A DNA stretch of 64,000 nt. It comes from CALGYY01 sp963678485. GTDB lineage: Bacteria > Bacteroidota > Bacteroidia > Bacteroidales > CAIWKO01. Positions 25,223-33,911 of this stretch are shown here, piece by piece (the stretch's first letter is position 1; each line of letters begins with the position of its first letter). The translations under genes and the position numbers were made by a program. The stretch lies in contig OY782882.1 in NCBI GenBank assembly GCA_963678485.1, forward strand, positions 2,790,001-2,854,000, in the 5' to 3' direction. The notes beneath the pieces were generated by a model. The model did not search any database, was not told where the DNA came from, and saw nothing but the letters and a program-made list of their open reading frames with translations.

Positions 25223-27226
25223 TTATTTATTGATAATAATCTTTTGTGTTTCGTTGAAACCACCACATGAAATTTGCATAAAATACAATCCGCGTGGAAG
25301 GTTGTTCAAATCAAGCTGCTGATCGCTGCCGGTAGCTTTGATATTTAACGACGATACTATGCGTCCGCAAGGCTCATAAACATTAACAACAGCAGTGCTG
25401 TTAAGACTTGCAGGCAGATTGATATAGAACATGCCATTTGATGGATTAGGGAATACTCTGATTCCAGAGTCAAAACCATTTTCAGCAACAGAACTTGGAG
25501 TCCCGCTTTTTTTGAAGTATGGTCTGATAAAACGTGCGGTAGTAATTCCAGAAGTCGTCCATCCACTGGTAGGAGTATAAAAATGATTCATTCCAATTGT
25601 ATACAGGCCTGTCGATTGTGCTAAGTTAATCGTTGAGGGCACCCCTTCATAGCATCCGAAAGAGTAAGTGCCAGGAGTCATAATGATAGGATTGGTGAAA
25701 TCCAAAAAATACATGTGCTGTGCACTGTCAATTATCTGAAGTGGGCCAGCTGCTAAAAGAGAATCTGGTATTCCCCCTGTGGTTCTGGCAAGGATAGCAT
25801 AGGTGGTGTCACCCTCAATAGGTGTTGCCAATTGAATCCAGATACCGTTAAGGGTGTCGGGAGCAACTAAAGTGTATTTTGTAAGTGCGTAGGCCCAGTC
25901 AGTTCCAGAAACTGCATATCCGGGTCCTCCATCTGGAATATTATTGTCTCTTGCAAATACGCTATCGGTAACAGCAAAATGAAAACCTAAGGTATCATTA
26001 GTAGCATCCTCATCGGTCTGACCAACACCAAGCGCAGTAACAACATCAACGGTATAATCTCCGATTGCAGTTGGTGTGTAGGCAGCAGTGCTTAATGTTA
26101 TCGATGCAGCAGATGCTAGGTTAGTAGTTGACAACACTTCGCTATGTACTGATGTTCCATTACGGCGAACAGTTACTGTGGCAGAAACTGAATTAAGTAA
26201 TGTTGTTCCGTTATTAGAAATGTTGACATTAAACACTTCGGGAAATGCTTGTTTAACGGGAATCTGTGTATAACCTTGAACAGGTTTTAAAGTATTAACG
26301 GCAACATCTGTTATACCTGAAGAAATGGCTATATCATAACCCAACACAACGTTGTTCGGTGTCCCTTGAAGTATGCCCAAAAGGGTGAGTTTTCCTGGAA
26401 TAATCGTTGGACTTAAAAATAGTCCACCAGCCAGACTAGAAGTTAGCGCCATTGTTGTATTTACATCTAAAAATGCATCATGTGTGTAAACGCTCAGCGT
26501 GCCAGCGGGCAAACTAACTGCTTGGATTTGGCAGTTGTTAGCTCCCCCCTGATTGAAAATCCAAAGATATGGACCACCAAAAGACACATTGTCGATAGCA
26601 GCACCATACATTCCGGTGAGACCGTGAGTTGCAGCAGGGATACTGCTCAGAACCGTACCCGTCATGTTAACTGCGGTAATGTCTGTTGCAAAGTTTCCAT
26701 ACCAAAAACCACCAGCACCACTATTAAGAGTTGCATCGTATGTGATCCAACGTGCAGCTGCTGCAACGGTGATGTGTGGAGGAGCTAAGGTTTTTGTTGT
26801 TGGGTTGATACGGTAGACAGTTGTTGAGTTAGTACCAGCATACAGATAGGTTCCATCATAAGTTAAAGACCTGACGCCAGTAAGTCCTGCAATAACAAAT
26901 TTGTTGATTAATTGCCCATTTGGGTTTAATTGCATAATACTGTCGCTTTGCCACTTGGAAACCCAGATATTACCGCCGACGTAAGCAATACCGGCACATC
27001 CTACCCATGTTGTAGTATCTGTAATATTATAGCTAAAATCTAAATCCCAAGTTGCTTTTGCACCTAGAATAGGTTTACCGGGGGTTAGTCCGGGGCAAAC
27101 ATCTGCATTCTGGTAAGAAATCACCGGGGAGTTGGCTTTAATGTCCTGCGCCCAGCTTTGTTGAAAGGAAGAACCACATAGTAGTAATCCCAATACAATA
27201 CTAAAGAGTTTAATTGTTCTTTTCAT
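25223..27226 (-). CDS. Large secreted protein with beta-propeller-like region and T9SS sorting domain
   Basis: 667 aa. The signal peptide (MKRTIKLFSIVLGLLLCGSSFQQSWAQ) is followed by a region (about 60-290) with repeated 'GIAYVGGNIWVSKW', 'SLTYDGTYLYAGT' and 'WITYDATLN' patterns, which look like beta-propeller blades. Next comes a beta-sandwich (about 330-410, 'KQAFPEVFNVNISNNGTTLLNSV') of the type that precedes exported adhesins, then an unknown domain (430-575). The C-terminal sorting domain contains 'RVFPNPSNGMFYI', 'VYEPCGRI' and 'LPRGLYFMQI' and ends KIIINK. It is likely displayed on or released from the cell surface by the T9SS. It has its own promoter (27249-27276) and shares the terminator with the hydrogenase operon. 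Confidence 0.85.
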   Translation of the reverse strand: MKRTIKLFSIVLGLLLCGSSFQQSWAQDIKANSPVISYQNADVCPGLTPGKPILGAKATWDLDFSYNITDTTTWVGCAGIAYVGGNIWVSKWQSDSIMQLNPNGQLINKFVIAGLTGVRSLTYDGTYLYAGTNSTTVYRINPTTKTLAPPHITVAAAARWITYDATLNSGAGGFWYGNFATDITAVNMTGTVLSSIPAATHGLTGMYGAAIDNVSFGGPYLWIFNQGGANNCQIQAVSLPAGTLSVYTHDAFLDVNTTMALTSSLAGGLFLSPTIIPGKLTLLGILQGTPNNVVLGYDIAISSGITDVAVNTLKPVQGYTQIPVKQAFPEVFNVNISNNGTTLLNSVSATVTVRRNGTSVHSEVLSTTNLASAASITLSTAAYTPTAIGDYTVDVVTALGVGQTDEDATNDTLGFHFAVTDSVFARDNNIPDGGPGYAVSGTDWAYALTKYTLVAPDTLNGIWIQLATPIEGDTTYAILARTTGGIPDSLLAAGPLQIIDSAQHMYFLDFTNPIIMTPGTYSFGCYEGVPSTINLAQSTGLYTIGMNHFYTPTSGWTTSGITTARFIRPYFKKSGTPSSVAENGFDSGIRVFPNPSNGMFYINLPASLNSTAVVNVYEPCGRIVSSLNIKATGSDQQLDLNNLPRGLYFMQISCGGFNETQKIIINK

Positions 27227-27248
27227 GAATTAAATTTTAATTAGAATA

Positions 27249-27276
27249 CAAAGGTAGATATTCTGTTTAATATCAA
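27249..27276 (-). promoter_or_regulatory. Promoter: -7 TACCTTTG with -33 TTG
   Basis: On the minus strand a TTG (27274-27276) is followed after 17 bp by TACCTTTG (27249-27256), 22 nt before the ATG of the T9SS gene at 27226. Confidence 0.65.
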
Positions 27277-27521
27277 ATGTATTTTCATTTAAATTATAGC
27301 GTTGAAACTGATTGAAATGCTAAATATTTTCGTTTGTACCTGATGCTATATCAGGACCATAAAGCTATTTCTGCAAATGCTTTTGAAAATACTCGTTTTA
27401 TTAATGACGGTCTCATCTGGAATGTCTTTCCATAAAGGTGCTATAACACTTTGCGGAATTTACTTTTTCAGGTGCGAGTTTATTCAATATTACAATATCA
27501 GAGCAATCTCACAATTCTTAA

Positions 27522-27529
27522 TATCTTTG
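27522..27529 (+). promoter_or_regulatory. -7 box TATCTTTG
   Basis: A perfect TAnnTTTG match 22 nt before the ATG at 27552. Confidence 0.6.
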
Positions 27530-27551
27530 TATTGCACCTAATTTTACTCAA

Positions 27552-28685
27552 ATGAGAAAATTGAATCTACTCGTACTTATTATTGCCGTTGTGTTTATTG
27601 CAAACAATGGTTTTTCAGCAGGAACAGAAACTTTTAAAGCATCGGTTAAATTAGCTAATATTGAATTTCCACTTCAATTCTTCAAAAAGCTCAAAGGTAC
27701 AATTGGCAATATCCCTGTCACCATGGATCTTGAAAAAAATGAAAAGTCACTGAGCGGAACATATTATTACAATCGAATTGGTCTACTTCTGTATCTTTAT
27801 GGAACTTTAAACAGCGATGGCAGCTTCGAGATTAAAGAGATGAACGAAAAGGGCGAAAATACAGGTCGTTTCGATGGTGCTTTTACCGATACAGATAACA
27901 TTTCTGGGACATGGACAAATATTCTTAATAGCAAATCATTACCTTTTAAGTTGACTGTTTTTACTGAAAATATTGCTGACATTTTATATCAGGATTACTA
28001 CAGAGAAGGCTGCAATATAGCCAAAAGAAATGAGGAGCAACTGAATAGTGATTCAGAAATTACTGACACCATTTGCAGCACCATTAGTTTAAAGAACATT
28101 AGCATTAGTGGAATCGACGGAGAAGTTGCTTCACGGATTAATAATCGAATGTTGGAACCGATTCTTTCATCAGAAGGCGGAGCTTATAAAAACATTGAAG
28201 AGATGCTTGCATCGGTCACTAATGTTAGTGCAGAAGCATCATTTACACGGGAGATATATGTAAGTGTAATGACTAATGAACCTGATTTACTCTGCATTCA
28301 AATCAGTCAATCAAGTTATTATTTCGGTGCTGCACACCCTATCGGATATAGCGAATTCCTTAACTTCAATCTGAATAATGGACAAACCATTAGTCTTGAT
28401 GATGTGCTCATCGATGGGTATCAGTCTGAACTAAATGAGTTAGGGAAAATTAAATTTGTGAAAGAATATGGCAGTGAAGGATGGTTCTTCGAAGATGGAT
28501 CCGCTTTCGAAATGACCAAAGACGTTGCAATACTTCCGGGAGGCCTCCTCTTCCTTTGGGATCAGTATGAGATTGGTCCTTATATGTATGGCACACCTGA
28601 GCTTTTCTTTTCGTGGAAAGAATTATCGACCCTTATCAAACCAGAGAGCATTGCTGCTGAAATGCAACGACGACGCGGCTTGTAG
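27552..28685 (+). CDS. Exported protein with DUF3298-like C-terminal domain
   Basis: A 377-aa protein with a signal peptide (MRKLNLLVLIIAVVFIANNGFSAG). Residues 30-130 form a small beta-rich domain ('NIPVTMDLEKNEKSLSGTYYY', 'GSFEIKEMNEKGENTGRFDG'), possibly lipocalin-like. The C-terminal ~150 residues resemble DUF3298, as in RsiV-type proteins: 'YYFGAAHPIGYSEFLNFNLNNG', 'ISLDDVL', 'LLFLWDQYEIGPYMYGTPE'. In RsiV this domain binds lysozyme, but the family is broad and no sigma factor lies nearby, so no such role is claimed. There is no sorting domain and no lipobox, so it is likely periplasmic. It is transcribed alone from a clear promoter. Confidence 0.8.
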   Translation: MRKLNLLVLIIAVVFIANNGFSAGTETFKASVKLANIEFPLQFFKKLKGTIGNIPVTMDLEKNEKSLSGTYYYNRIGLLLYLYGTLNSDGSFEIKEMNEKGENTGRFDGAFTDTDNISGTWTNILNSKSLPFKLTVFTENIADILYQDYYREGCNIAKRNEEQLNSDSEITDTICSTISLKNISISGIDGEVASRINNRMLEPILSSEGGAYKNIEEMLASVTNVSAEASFTREIYVSVMTNEPDLLCIQISQSSYYFGAAHPIGYSEFLNFNLNNGQTISLDDVLIDGYQSELNELGKIKFVKEYGSEGWFFEDGSAFEMTKDVAILPGGLLFLWDQYEIGPYMYGTPELFFSWKELSTLIKPESIAAEMQRRRGL

Positions 28686-28764
28686 AATTTATTTCCTCTT
28701 GTAATGCATCAAGGGTATTTGCCCGTGATTATCAATCATCCTAAAATATCGGATGCATCATTCT

Positions 28765-30885
28765 TTATTTCCCCGTTTTTGCTTTTTCTGATAATGCGTA
28801 ATTGAGGTTGTTGGTTGCACGTTCAAACTGCGGATTTAATTCAAGTGCTTTCTTACAGGCTGCTATTCCCTGATCCCACATCTTCATGGCGTTATATGCT
28901 GAGCCGATGTTGTTATAAGCTTCAGCATAATTAGGATTAAGCTTTAGCGCTTCATTACATGCATCGATACACTTCTGGAATTCTCCCTGATTATAAAAAG
29001 ATACGCTCAAACTTAAATAGGCCTCCGGTGATGGGTTCTTTTTTACCTCTTCCATCGACACCGGAATAATGCTTTTCTTGTTTTTGGATAACTCCAAATA
29101 CTGTGTTGCATTTGCATCACCAGGCACTAGCTTTAAGGTCTCAATGGCAAGATTAGAGAGTAATTCCCAAGCCCCAGTTTCTGCATAAATCATCATCAGC
29201 AAATTCCTTGATTTTAAATCGCCCGGAGAAATGCTAATTGCAGTCTGCAAATTGGCAATTGCTTTATCCGGCATTTTATGTTCATATAGAAAGCGGCCAT
29301 AATAATAATAGGGCTCCTGACTGGCTCCGGCAACATTAATTGCAGAGAGAAACCATTGCTCTGCCTCATCCTCCAGCCCTTGCGCATTCTTAAGAATACC
29401 AAGATTAATATGTATATAGGTCCAGTTAGGCCATAAGGCTAAGGCTTTACGATAGTAATACTCCGCTTCCCAATACTCACCGGCTTCCATTTTCGATAAA
29501 CCGTAATTCATTAAAGCACGAGCATTCCCTGGACTTTTCGATACAATGTCTTCCCATAAAGTGGCGTCGGTGCGCCAAACCTTGTTGCGCTGATGAGTTC
29601 CATAAGCATAAGCAACCAGCAGAACTAACGCAATTCCTGCAATGCTGCGTGCAAAAGAAGTGTCCTTAAATACAGGTCTGATTTTTTGTGCAAACAAATA
29701 TACACTCCAACCAAGCGCAATAATCAACCCGACATATGGGAAAAATAATCGATGACTGTTTGCAACCTGACTTAACGGAGCCAGCACGGATGTAGGAATC
29801 GACGCGACCAAAAACCAAAAGAATCCAAAGGCAACAGGACGCCATTTTTCGGTGCGCGATGCAAGTATGGATATTGTAACGATGGCAATAATAAAAAGAA
29901 AACCTATCCACATACGTGGATCGCTATATGTATTAAAAACCTCCAAATCCGGATCAGAGCTCAATCCTAATGGAACTAAGAATTGAAGGAAATACGTTAG
30001 CAGTACATAAGGTTGGGTAATCAGATATTTAAAATGATATCCCGGAGCCGTAGTCCCGCTGTGTAAAGAGCCCGATACCTGAGTCTGATAATAAAGTACC
30101 AGTTGCACTGTCATGATGGCTGCAAACAATAGAATGAATGCAGGAATACTCGCTTTAATCGCACTCCAGGTATCTTTAAATCGTTTAGGACTGAAGAAAT
30201 CTCTGACCGACATTTTTTTCTCGAAAAAGAAAATATAAAGAAATAGTAGTACAGGAAACATAGTTGCTGTTTCCTTAGAGAAAACGCCTATTACAGGAGG
30301 AATCAGATAAAGAAAGTACTTTCTGCAAACTTTTGAGTAGATGTAAAGCAATAATCCCAGAATCACAAAAAATGTTGAGAACAAATCAGCACGCTGGCAA
30401 ATGTAGTTGATGGTTTCTGCATTACCGGGATGAAGCATATACCAACCCACCACAAAAAATGCTAAATAAATATTCCATTCATGTTTATAGCTGATATTAA
30501 ATATTTTCAGCACCAGGAAAAATATCAGCAAACCCTGAAGAATAAATACAAGAAACATTGGCCAATGATAATAAAATGGCACAAGACCCGCATCGTACTT
30601 TTTATCCTTATTTAAGCCCAATGCATCCTTAGTTGAGACATAATAATCAACGGCAGTACTTGCAGTCACAATGGGTTCAAAGCCCAGATTGTTGGGCATA
30701 GAGCCAAATGCTTTGGCCTGTCTGAAAATCATCGGAATATTGCCTATATCCCTGATGTAAATATTATTATTGATAGTATGAGTGTCGTCGAAATGGAAAC
30801 CATTATTGAAATGATTCGAATAGGTGATGATGATACCTCCCAATAATAGCAAGGTCATCAGAACAAGACGGGTTTTTTGTTTCAT
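28765..30885 (-). CDS. GT-C-type multispanning membrane protein with TPR repeats
   Basis: About 706 aa from the ATG at 30885. An N-terminal membrane anchor (MKQKTRLVLMTLLLLGGIII) is followed by 'FHFDDTHTINNNIYI' (about 30-44). Acidic pairs in the first periplasmic loop are typical of GT-C glycosyltransferases and of TMTC proteins. About ten further membrane helices run to residue ~440. The C-terminus carries at least five tetratricopeptide repeats, e.g. 'GNARALMNYGLSKMEAGEYWEA' and 'PNYAEAYNNIGSAYNAMKMW'. It may be a protein O-glycosyltransferase acting at the outer face of the inner membrane, fitting the O-glycosylation known in Bacteroidota, but the sugar and target are unknown. The frame is open to 31020, but that extension would overlap the divergent gene. 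Confidence 0.82.
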   Translation of the reverse strand: MKQKTRLVLMTLLLLGGIIITYSNHFNNGFHFDDTHTINNNIYIRDIGNIPMIFRQAKAFGSMPNNLGFEPIVTASTAVDYYVSTKDALGLNKDKKYDAGLVPFYYHWPMFLVFILQGLLIFFLVLKIFNISYKHEWNIYLAFFVVGWYMLHPGNAETINYICQRADLFSTFFVILGLLLYIYSKVCRKYFLYLIPPVIGVFSKETATMFPVLLFLYIFFFEKKMSVRDFFSPKRFKDTWSAIKASIPAFILLFAAIMTVQLVLYYQTQVSGSLHSGTTAPGYHFKYLITQPYVLLTYFLQFLVPLGLSSDPDLEVFNTYSDPRMWIGFLFIIAIVTISILASRTEKWRPVAFGFFWFLVASIPTSVLAPLSQVANSHRLFFPYVGLIIALGWSVYLFAQKIRPVFKDTSFARSIAGIALVLLVAYAYGTHQRNKVWRTDATLWEDIVSKSPGNARALMNYGLSKMEAGEYWEAEYYYRKALALWPNWTYIHINLGILKNAQGLEDEAEQWFLSAINVAGASQEPYYYYGRFLYEHKMPDKAIANLQTAISISPGDLKSRNLLMMIYAETGAWELLSNLAIETLKLVPGDANATQYLELSKNKKSIIPVSMEEVKKNPSPEAYLSLSVSFYNQGEFQKCIDACNEALKLNPNYAEAYNNIGSAYNAMKMWDQGIAACKKALELNPQFERATNNLNYALSEKAKTGK

Positions 30886-30996
30886 GGTGTAGGCAATTGA
30901 AGGGGTAAAATTAAAACTTTTTTCATGAGTTTGGAAAGCATTTACTAAATTAGCCTTAAACTTATAGATGTCAATATTAAATAAATACAGGCAATC

Positions 30997-31560
30997 ATGG
31001 CACTCATTGAAAACACACATTACATTTTGCTAGGCAACGCAACAAGAATAGGAGCAAAGGTCACCGACCATCATAAAGGAAGTTTGCTCGCTACTAAGCA
31101 TTTTCTAATGGTCGCTGTGTCTCATAGCATGGATCTGATGCAGACGGCTTTTGGCGATAACAGCCGGGATAGCGAATATCGTGATGACCATACTATGAAT
31201 CCATTTAAGGACATCAAGAATGCAGTGCACAACGTAAAAGTTTCAACAGAGGAATTAAAGGATAGCATTAAGCAGAACAAGGAATTCCGTCAGGAGGAGC
31301 GGAAGGTTAAAGATGTTCACAAAATGCTGCAGGAATTTGCTGCTACCACCGATACTGTTGAAGAGCTCGAAGCTAAAGTTAAGGCCTTATGTTTAGAAAA
31401 TGAAAACAGTCTGGTACTGCATGTTGATCAAATCTACGAAATGAAATCAGGGTTTTTTAAAGTGGGCTTCTCCGGATGCAAAATCCTTATGCGTGATGGA
31501 GCCAGATTTAAGATAATCTGTCGCAATGTTGGCAAAGCGCAAAAATTCATCGGTAAATAA
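30997..31560 (+). CDS. Uncharacterised cytosolic protein, possibly PH-like
   Basis: A 187-aa protein I do not recognise. The N-terminal part ('THYILLGNATRIGAKVTDHHKG', 'LLATKHFLMVAVSH') and the C-terminal part ('FKVGFSGCKILMRDGARFKIIC') look like strands of a split small beta domain. A highly charged helical insertion (about 68-125, 'STEELKDSIKQNKEFRQEER') separates them and is probably a coiled coil. No signal peptide or membrane segment is seen. It is divergent from the GT-C/TPR gene and convergent with the LysE-family gene. No function is inferred. Confidence 0.7.
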   Translation: MALIENTHYILLGNATRIGAKVTDHHKGSLLATKHFLMVAVSHSMDLMQTAFGDNSRDSEYRDDHTMNPFKDIKNAVHNVKVSTEELKDSIKQNKEFRQEERKVKDVHKMLQEFAATTDTVEELEAKVKALCLENENSLVLHVDQIYEMKSGFFKVGFSGCKILMRDGARFKIICRNVGKAQKFIGK

Positions 31561-31572
31561 AATGCGTTTTGT

Positions 31573-32265
31573 TTAATGTCCTGCCCCAATGCGAATTTCC
31601 GTTTGCGGCTTTTTCTGAAACGTATCGTCAGATTTCAGGTAGGTAACGCGAAGTATCATATAAATGCCTAGGACAATCAGGGTAGCAGCGAGTATGTAAT
31701 TCACAATAGTTATTACCCGTGGTTTGAGATACTGTTTAATTTGCCCTGCAATAAAGCATTTCAAGAGGTCGGTTGAAAGTACTGTAGTGAGTGTGCCACC
31801 GAAAAATATAGCAATCTCGGGGGAACGAGTACCATATGTATTTCCAACATAGGCCATCCATCCCATCCAGAATATCAATAAAAACGGATTAAGAATATTT
31901 AATGCAAATCCCTTCGCCATATATTTTAATGGCTTTACCTGACCAACAGGCATAGGTGCATCAAGCTCAGGTTCCGACCGCATAGTTGGCTTTTTACGAA
32001 AAGTAAATAAACCAAAAAGAATCATCACTATGCCACCGACTATACCAAAAACCATAGTGTTATCAGGCTCGGTGATAATTGAGGAAACGCCAAGGTAACT
32101 TAATGCGACAAGCAGGCAGTCGCTAAGAAAAATCCCGAACGACATATACATGCCTGCGCGGAAACCGCGATGAATACTGGTCTGTAGCAAACTAAAAAGA
32201 GCAGGGCCAAGCATGATGGCCATAGTCAAACCCAGGAGTATACCGCTAAAGAGTCCTTCTATCAT
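31573..32265 (-). CDS. LysE/RhtB family transporter
   Basis: A 230-aa inner-membrane protein with about six hydrophobic helices. The opening 'FSGILLGLTMAIMLGPALFSLLQTSIHRGFRAGM' (5-38) is the LysE/RhtB signature region, and 'NPFLLIFWMGWMAYVGN' (about 124-140) is a second conserved segment. A hydrophilic loop lies at about 88-108. The family exports amino acids such as lysine, threonine or homoserine lactones; the substrate is unknown. Its start overlaps the stop of the upstream GH3-family gene by 4 bases, so the two are co-translated from one mRNA. Confidence 0.88.
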   Translation of the reverse strand: MIEGLFSGILLGLTMAIMLGPALFSLLQTSIHRGFRAGMYMSFGIFLSDCLLVALSYLGVSSIITEPDNTMVFGIVGGIVMILFGLFTFRKKPTMRSEPELDAPMPVGQVKPLKYMAKGFALNILNPFLLIFWMGWMAYVGNTYGTRSPEIAIFFGGTLTTVLSTDLLKCFIAGQIKQYLKPRVITIVNYILAATLIVLGIYMILRVTYLKSDDTFQKKPQTEIRIGAGH

Positions 32266-33806
32266 AGGTTATGCGTTCTTGCCAGAGGGTGATTACTTAG
32301 AAATTCCAACCATTCTTTGTGCAACTTCTTTTTTAGTACCCGAGGGAATTTATGTTGTGCGCCTTCCTTGCCCCGTGCACGCATCCAATCGTAGAAAACA
32401 GCAGTGGGCAATACTTCTACAAACACTTCGGTGATGGCAGCAATGCGTTCTACACGATAATCATCATTTAATACTTTGAGGATTTCATCGATTTTGTCAC
32501 GGGCATAGGTTGGATCGAGCGGACTATCGCAGGCCAGGTACCAGCGATGGGCGAACATGGATCCATGGGTGATTCCTGCAACTGCAAATTCCCGGATCTC
32601 AATATCAAGTTCTTCGCCGAGCAAACGAATCGCACGGTTCATATTGTCCTGTGAAAGATGCTCGCCGCATAAACTCAGGAAATGCTTGGTGCGACCGGTA
32701 ATGATGATTTCGTTATGTTCTTTGGAGGTGACACGAATCGTATCGCCAATGAGATATCGCCAGGCTCCTGAACATGAAGAAATGAGTAATGCATAATCAG
32801 TGTCCTCTTCAACCTCCCGAATAGTAAGGGTTTGAGGATGAGCAACCATGTTGCCATCGTCATCAAAGTTTTGCTCATTGAATGGTATGAATTCGTAGAA
32901 TATACCATTATTTAAAGATAGCTGCATTCCCATTGAATTGGGCCGGGCTGTGAATGCTATAAATCCTTCGGATGCCAAATAGGTTTCAATATATACCAGT
33001 GGACGCGCTAATAACTTCTCAAATCCTTTGGAATATGGGCCAAAGCTTACTCCTCCGTGAACAAAAATCGAAAGATTAGGCCAAAGATCATGGATGTTCG
33101 TTAAATGATATCGCTCTATGATGCGTTCCAATAATATTTGAAGCCATGCAGGAACACCAACGATAACGCCAATATCCCACTTAGGAGCATTACGTACAAT
33201 TTCTTCAAGCTTTGTCGGCCAGTCACGTTCTCTCGAGATTCGCTTCCCCGGTTTATAATGATGCTGAAACCAAAAAGGAATATTTCCTGTGGTAATCCCT
33301 GAAAGATCACCTTCGTAATAAGTCCCGTTATACTGCAAATGTGTACTGCCACCAAGCATCAGTATCCCCTTTTCATAGAATTCTTTGGGGAAATCATACC
33401 ATGCAAGGGAAAATAACTGTTTAACACTCGTCTTTTTGATGGCTTTCAGCATATCCGGTGTTACCGGAATGTATTTACTCGAAGCCTCACTGGTGCCTGA
33501 ACTTAATGCAAAGTGCTTTACCTGTCCGGGCCAGCATACATAGCCTTCTCCATTCAAACAACGATACCACCACTGATTATGAATGCTGTTGTAATCGTGA
33601 ACTGGAACGTTAGCCATGAAGGCTTCTGGGAATTTCTTTTCACGAAGAATATTTGCAAATCCATAATGCTCACCGAATGAAGTAAGTTGTGCCTTACGTA
33701 GTAAGCGTTTAAGTACTCTTTTCTGAGCACGCCATGGATTAACTCTCAAAGGCACTTTTCCTCTGAGATCGATCGCACTTTTTATAATGGAGCCAATGAC
33801 GGGCAT
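32262..33806 (-). CDS. GH3 auxin-responsive promoter family protein
   Basis: A 514-aa protein of the GH3 superfamily, related to plant enzymes that join amino acids to acyl acids after adenylation. ANL-type motifs seen: 'HFALSSGTSEASSKYIPVT' (about 92-110, the ATP-binding loop), 'VHGGVSFGPY' (about 251-260), 'LISSCSGAWRYLIGDTIRV' (about 344-362) and 'IIITGRTKHFLSLCGEHLS' (about 370-388). The family is widespread in Bacteroidota, where its substrate is not established. Promoter TACTTTTG lies 27 nt upstream, and the gene forms a two-gene operon with the overlapping LysE-type exporter. The pairing hints at production and export of an amino-acid conjugate, which is speculation. Confidence 0.88.
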   Translation of the reverse strand: MPVIGSIIKSAIDLRGKVPLRVNPWRAQKRVLKRLLRKAQLTSFGEHYGFANILREKKFPEAFMANVPVHDYNSIHNQWWYRCLNGEGYVCWPGQVKHFALSSGTSEASSKYIPVTPDMLKAIKKTSVKQLFSLAWYDFPKEFYEKGILMLGGSTHLQYNGTYYEGDLSGITTGNIPFWFQHHYKPGKRISRERDWPTKLEEIVRNAPKWDIGVIVGVPAWLQILLERIIERYHLTNIHDLWPNLSIFVHGGVSFGPYSKGFEKLLARPLVYIETYLASEGFIAFTARPNSMGMQLSLNNGIFYEFIPFNEQNFDDDGNMVAHPQTLTIREVEEDTDYALLISSCSGAWRYLIGDTIRVTSKEHNEIIITGRTKHFLSLCGEHLSQDNMNRAIRLLGEELDIEIREFAVAGITHGSMFAHRWYLACDSPLDPTYARDKIDEILKVLNDDYRVERIAAITEVFVEVLPTAVFYDWMRARGKEGAQHKFPRVLKKKLHKEWLEFLSNHPLARTHNL

Positions 33807-33832
33807 GGATGCTTGTTCGGGTGTAATGGCTG

Positions 33833-33840
33833 CAAAAGTA
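33833..33840 (-). promoter_or_regulatory. -7 box TACTTTTG for the GH3-lysE operon
   Basis: A perfect TAnnTTTG match on the minus strand, 26 nt before the ATG at 33806. Confidence 0.6.
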
Positions 33841-33911
33841 CAAAATATTTTTTGTACTTAAATTGAGATATATAATTTGTAGTATTGAGGCCTGACTGCA
33901 CGAAGAATATG

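Larger units (their letters stand above)
27227..27551. other. Divergent intergenic region with two promoters
   Basis: 325 bp between the T9SS gene (minus) and the DUF3298 gene (plus). It contains a perfect -7 box for each direction (27249-27256 minus, 27522-27529 plus). No RNA gene or repeat was recognised in between. Confidence 0.6.

Noticed and set aside
27552..28685. Anti-sigma factor RsiV
   Set aside because: Only the C-terminal DUF3298-like part matches. There is no cytosolic sigma-binding segment before a membrane helix and no sigma factor gene nearby.
30886..31020. N-terminal extension of the GT-C/TPR gene
   Set aside because: It overlaps the divergent gene at 30997, and the membrane anchor typical of the family starts at the ATG at 30885.
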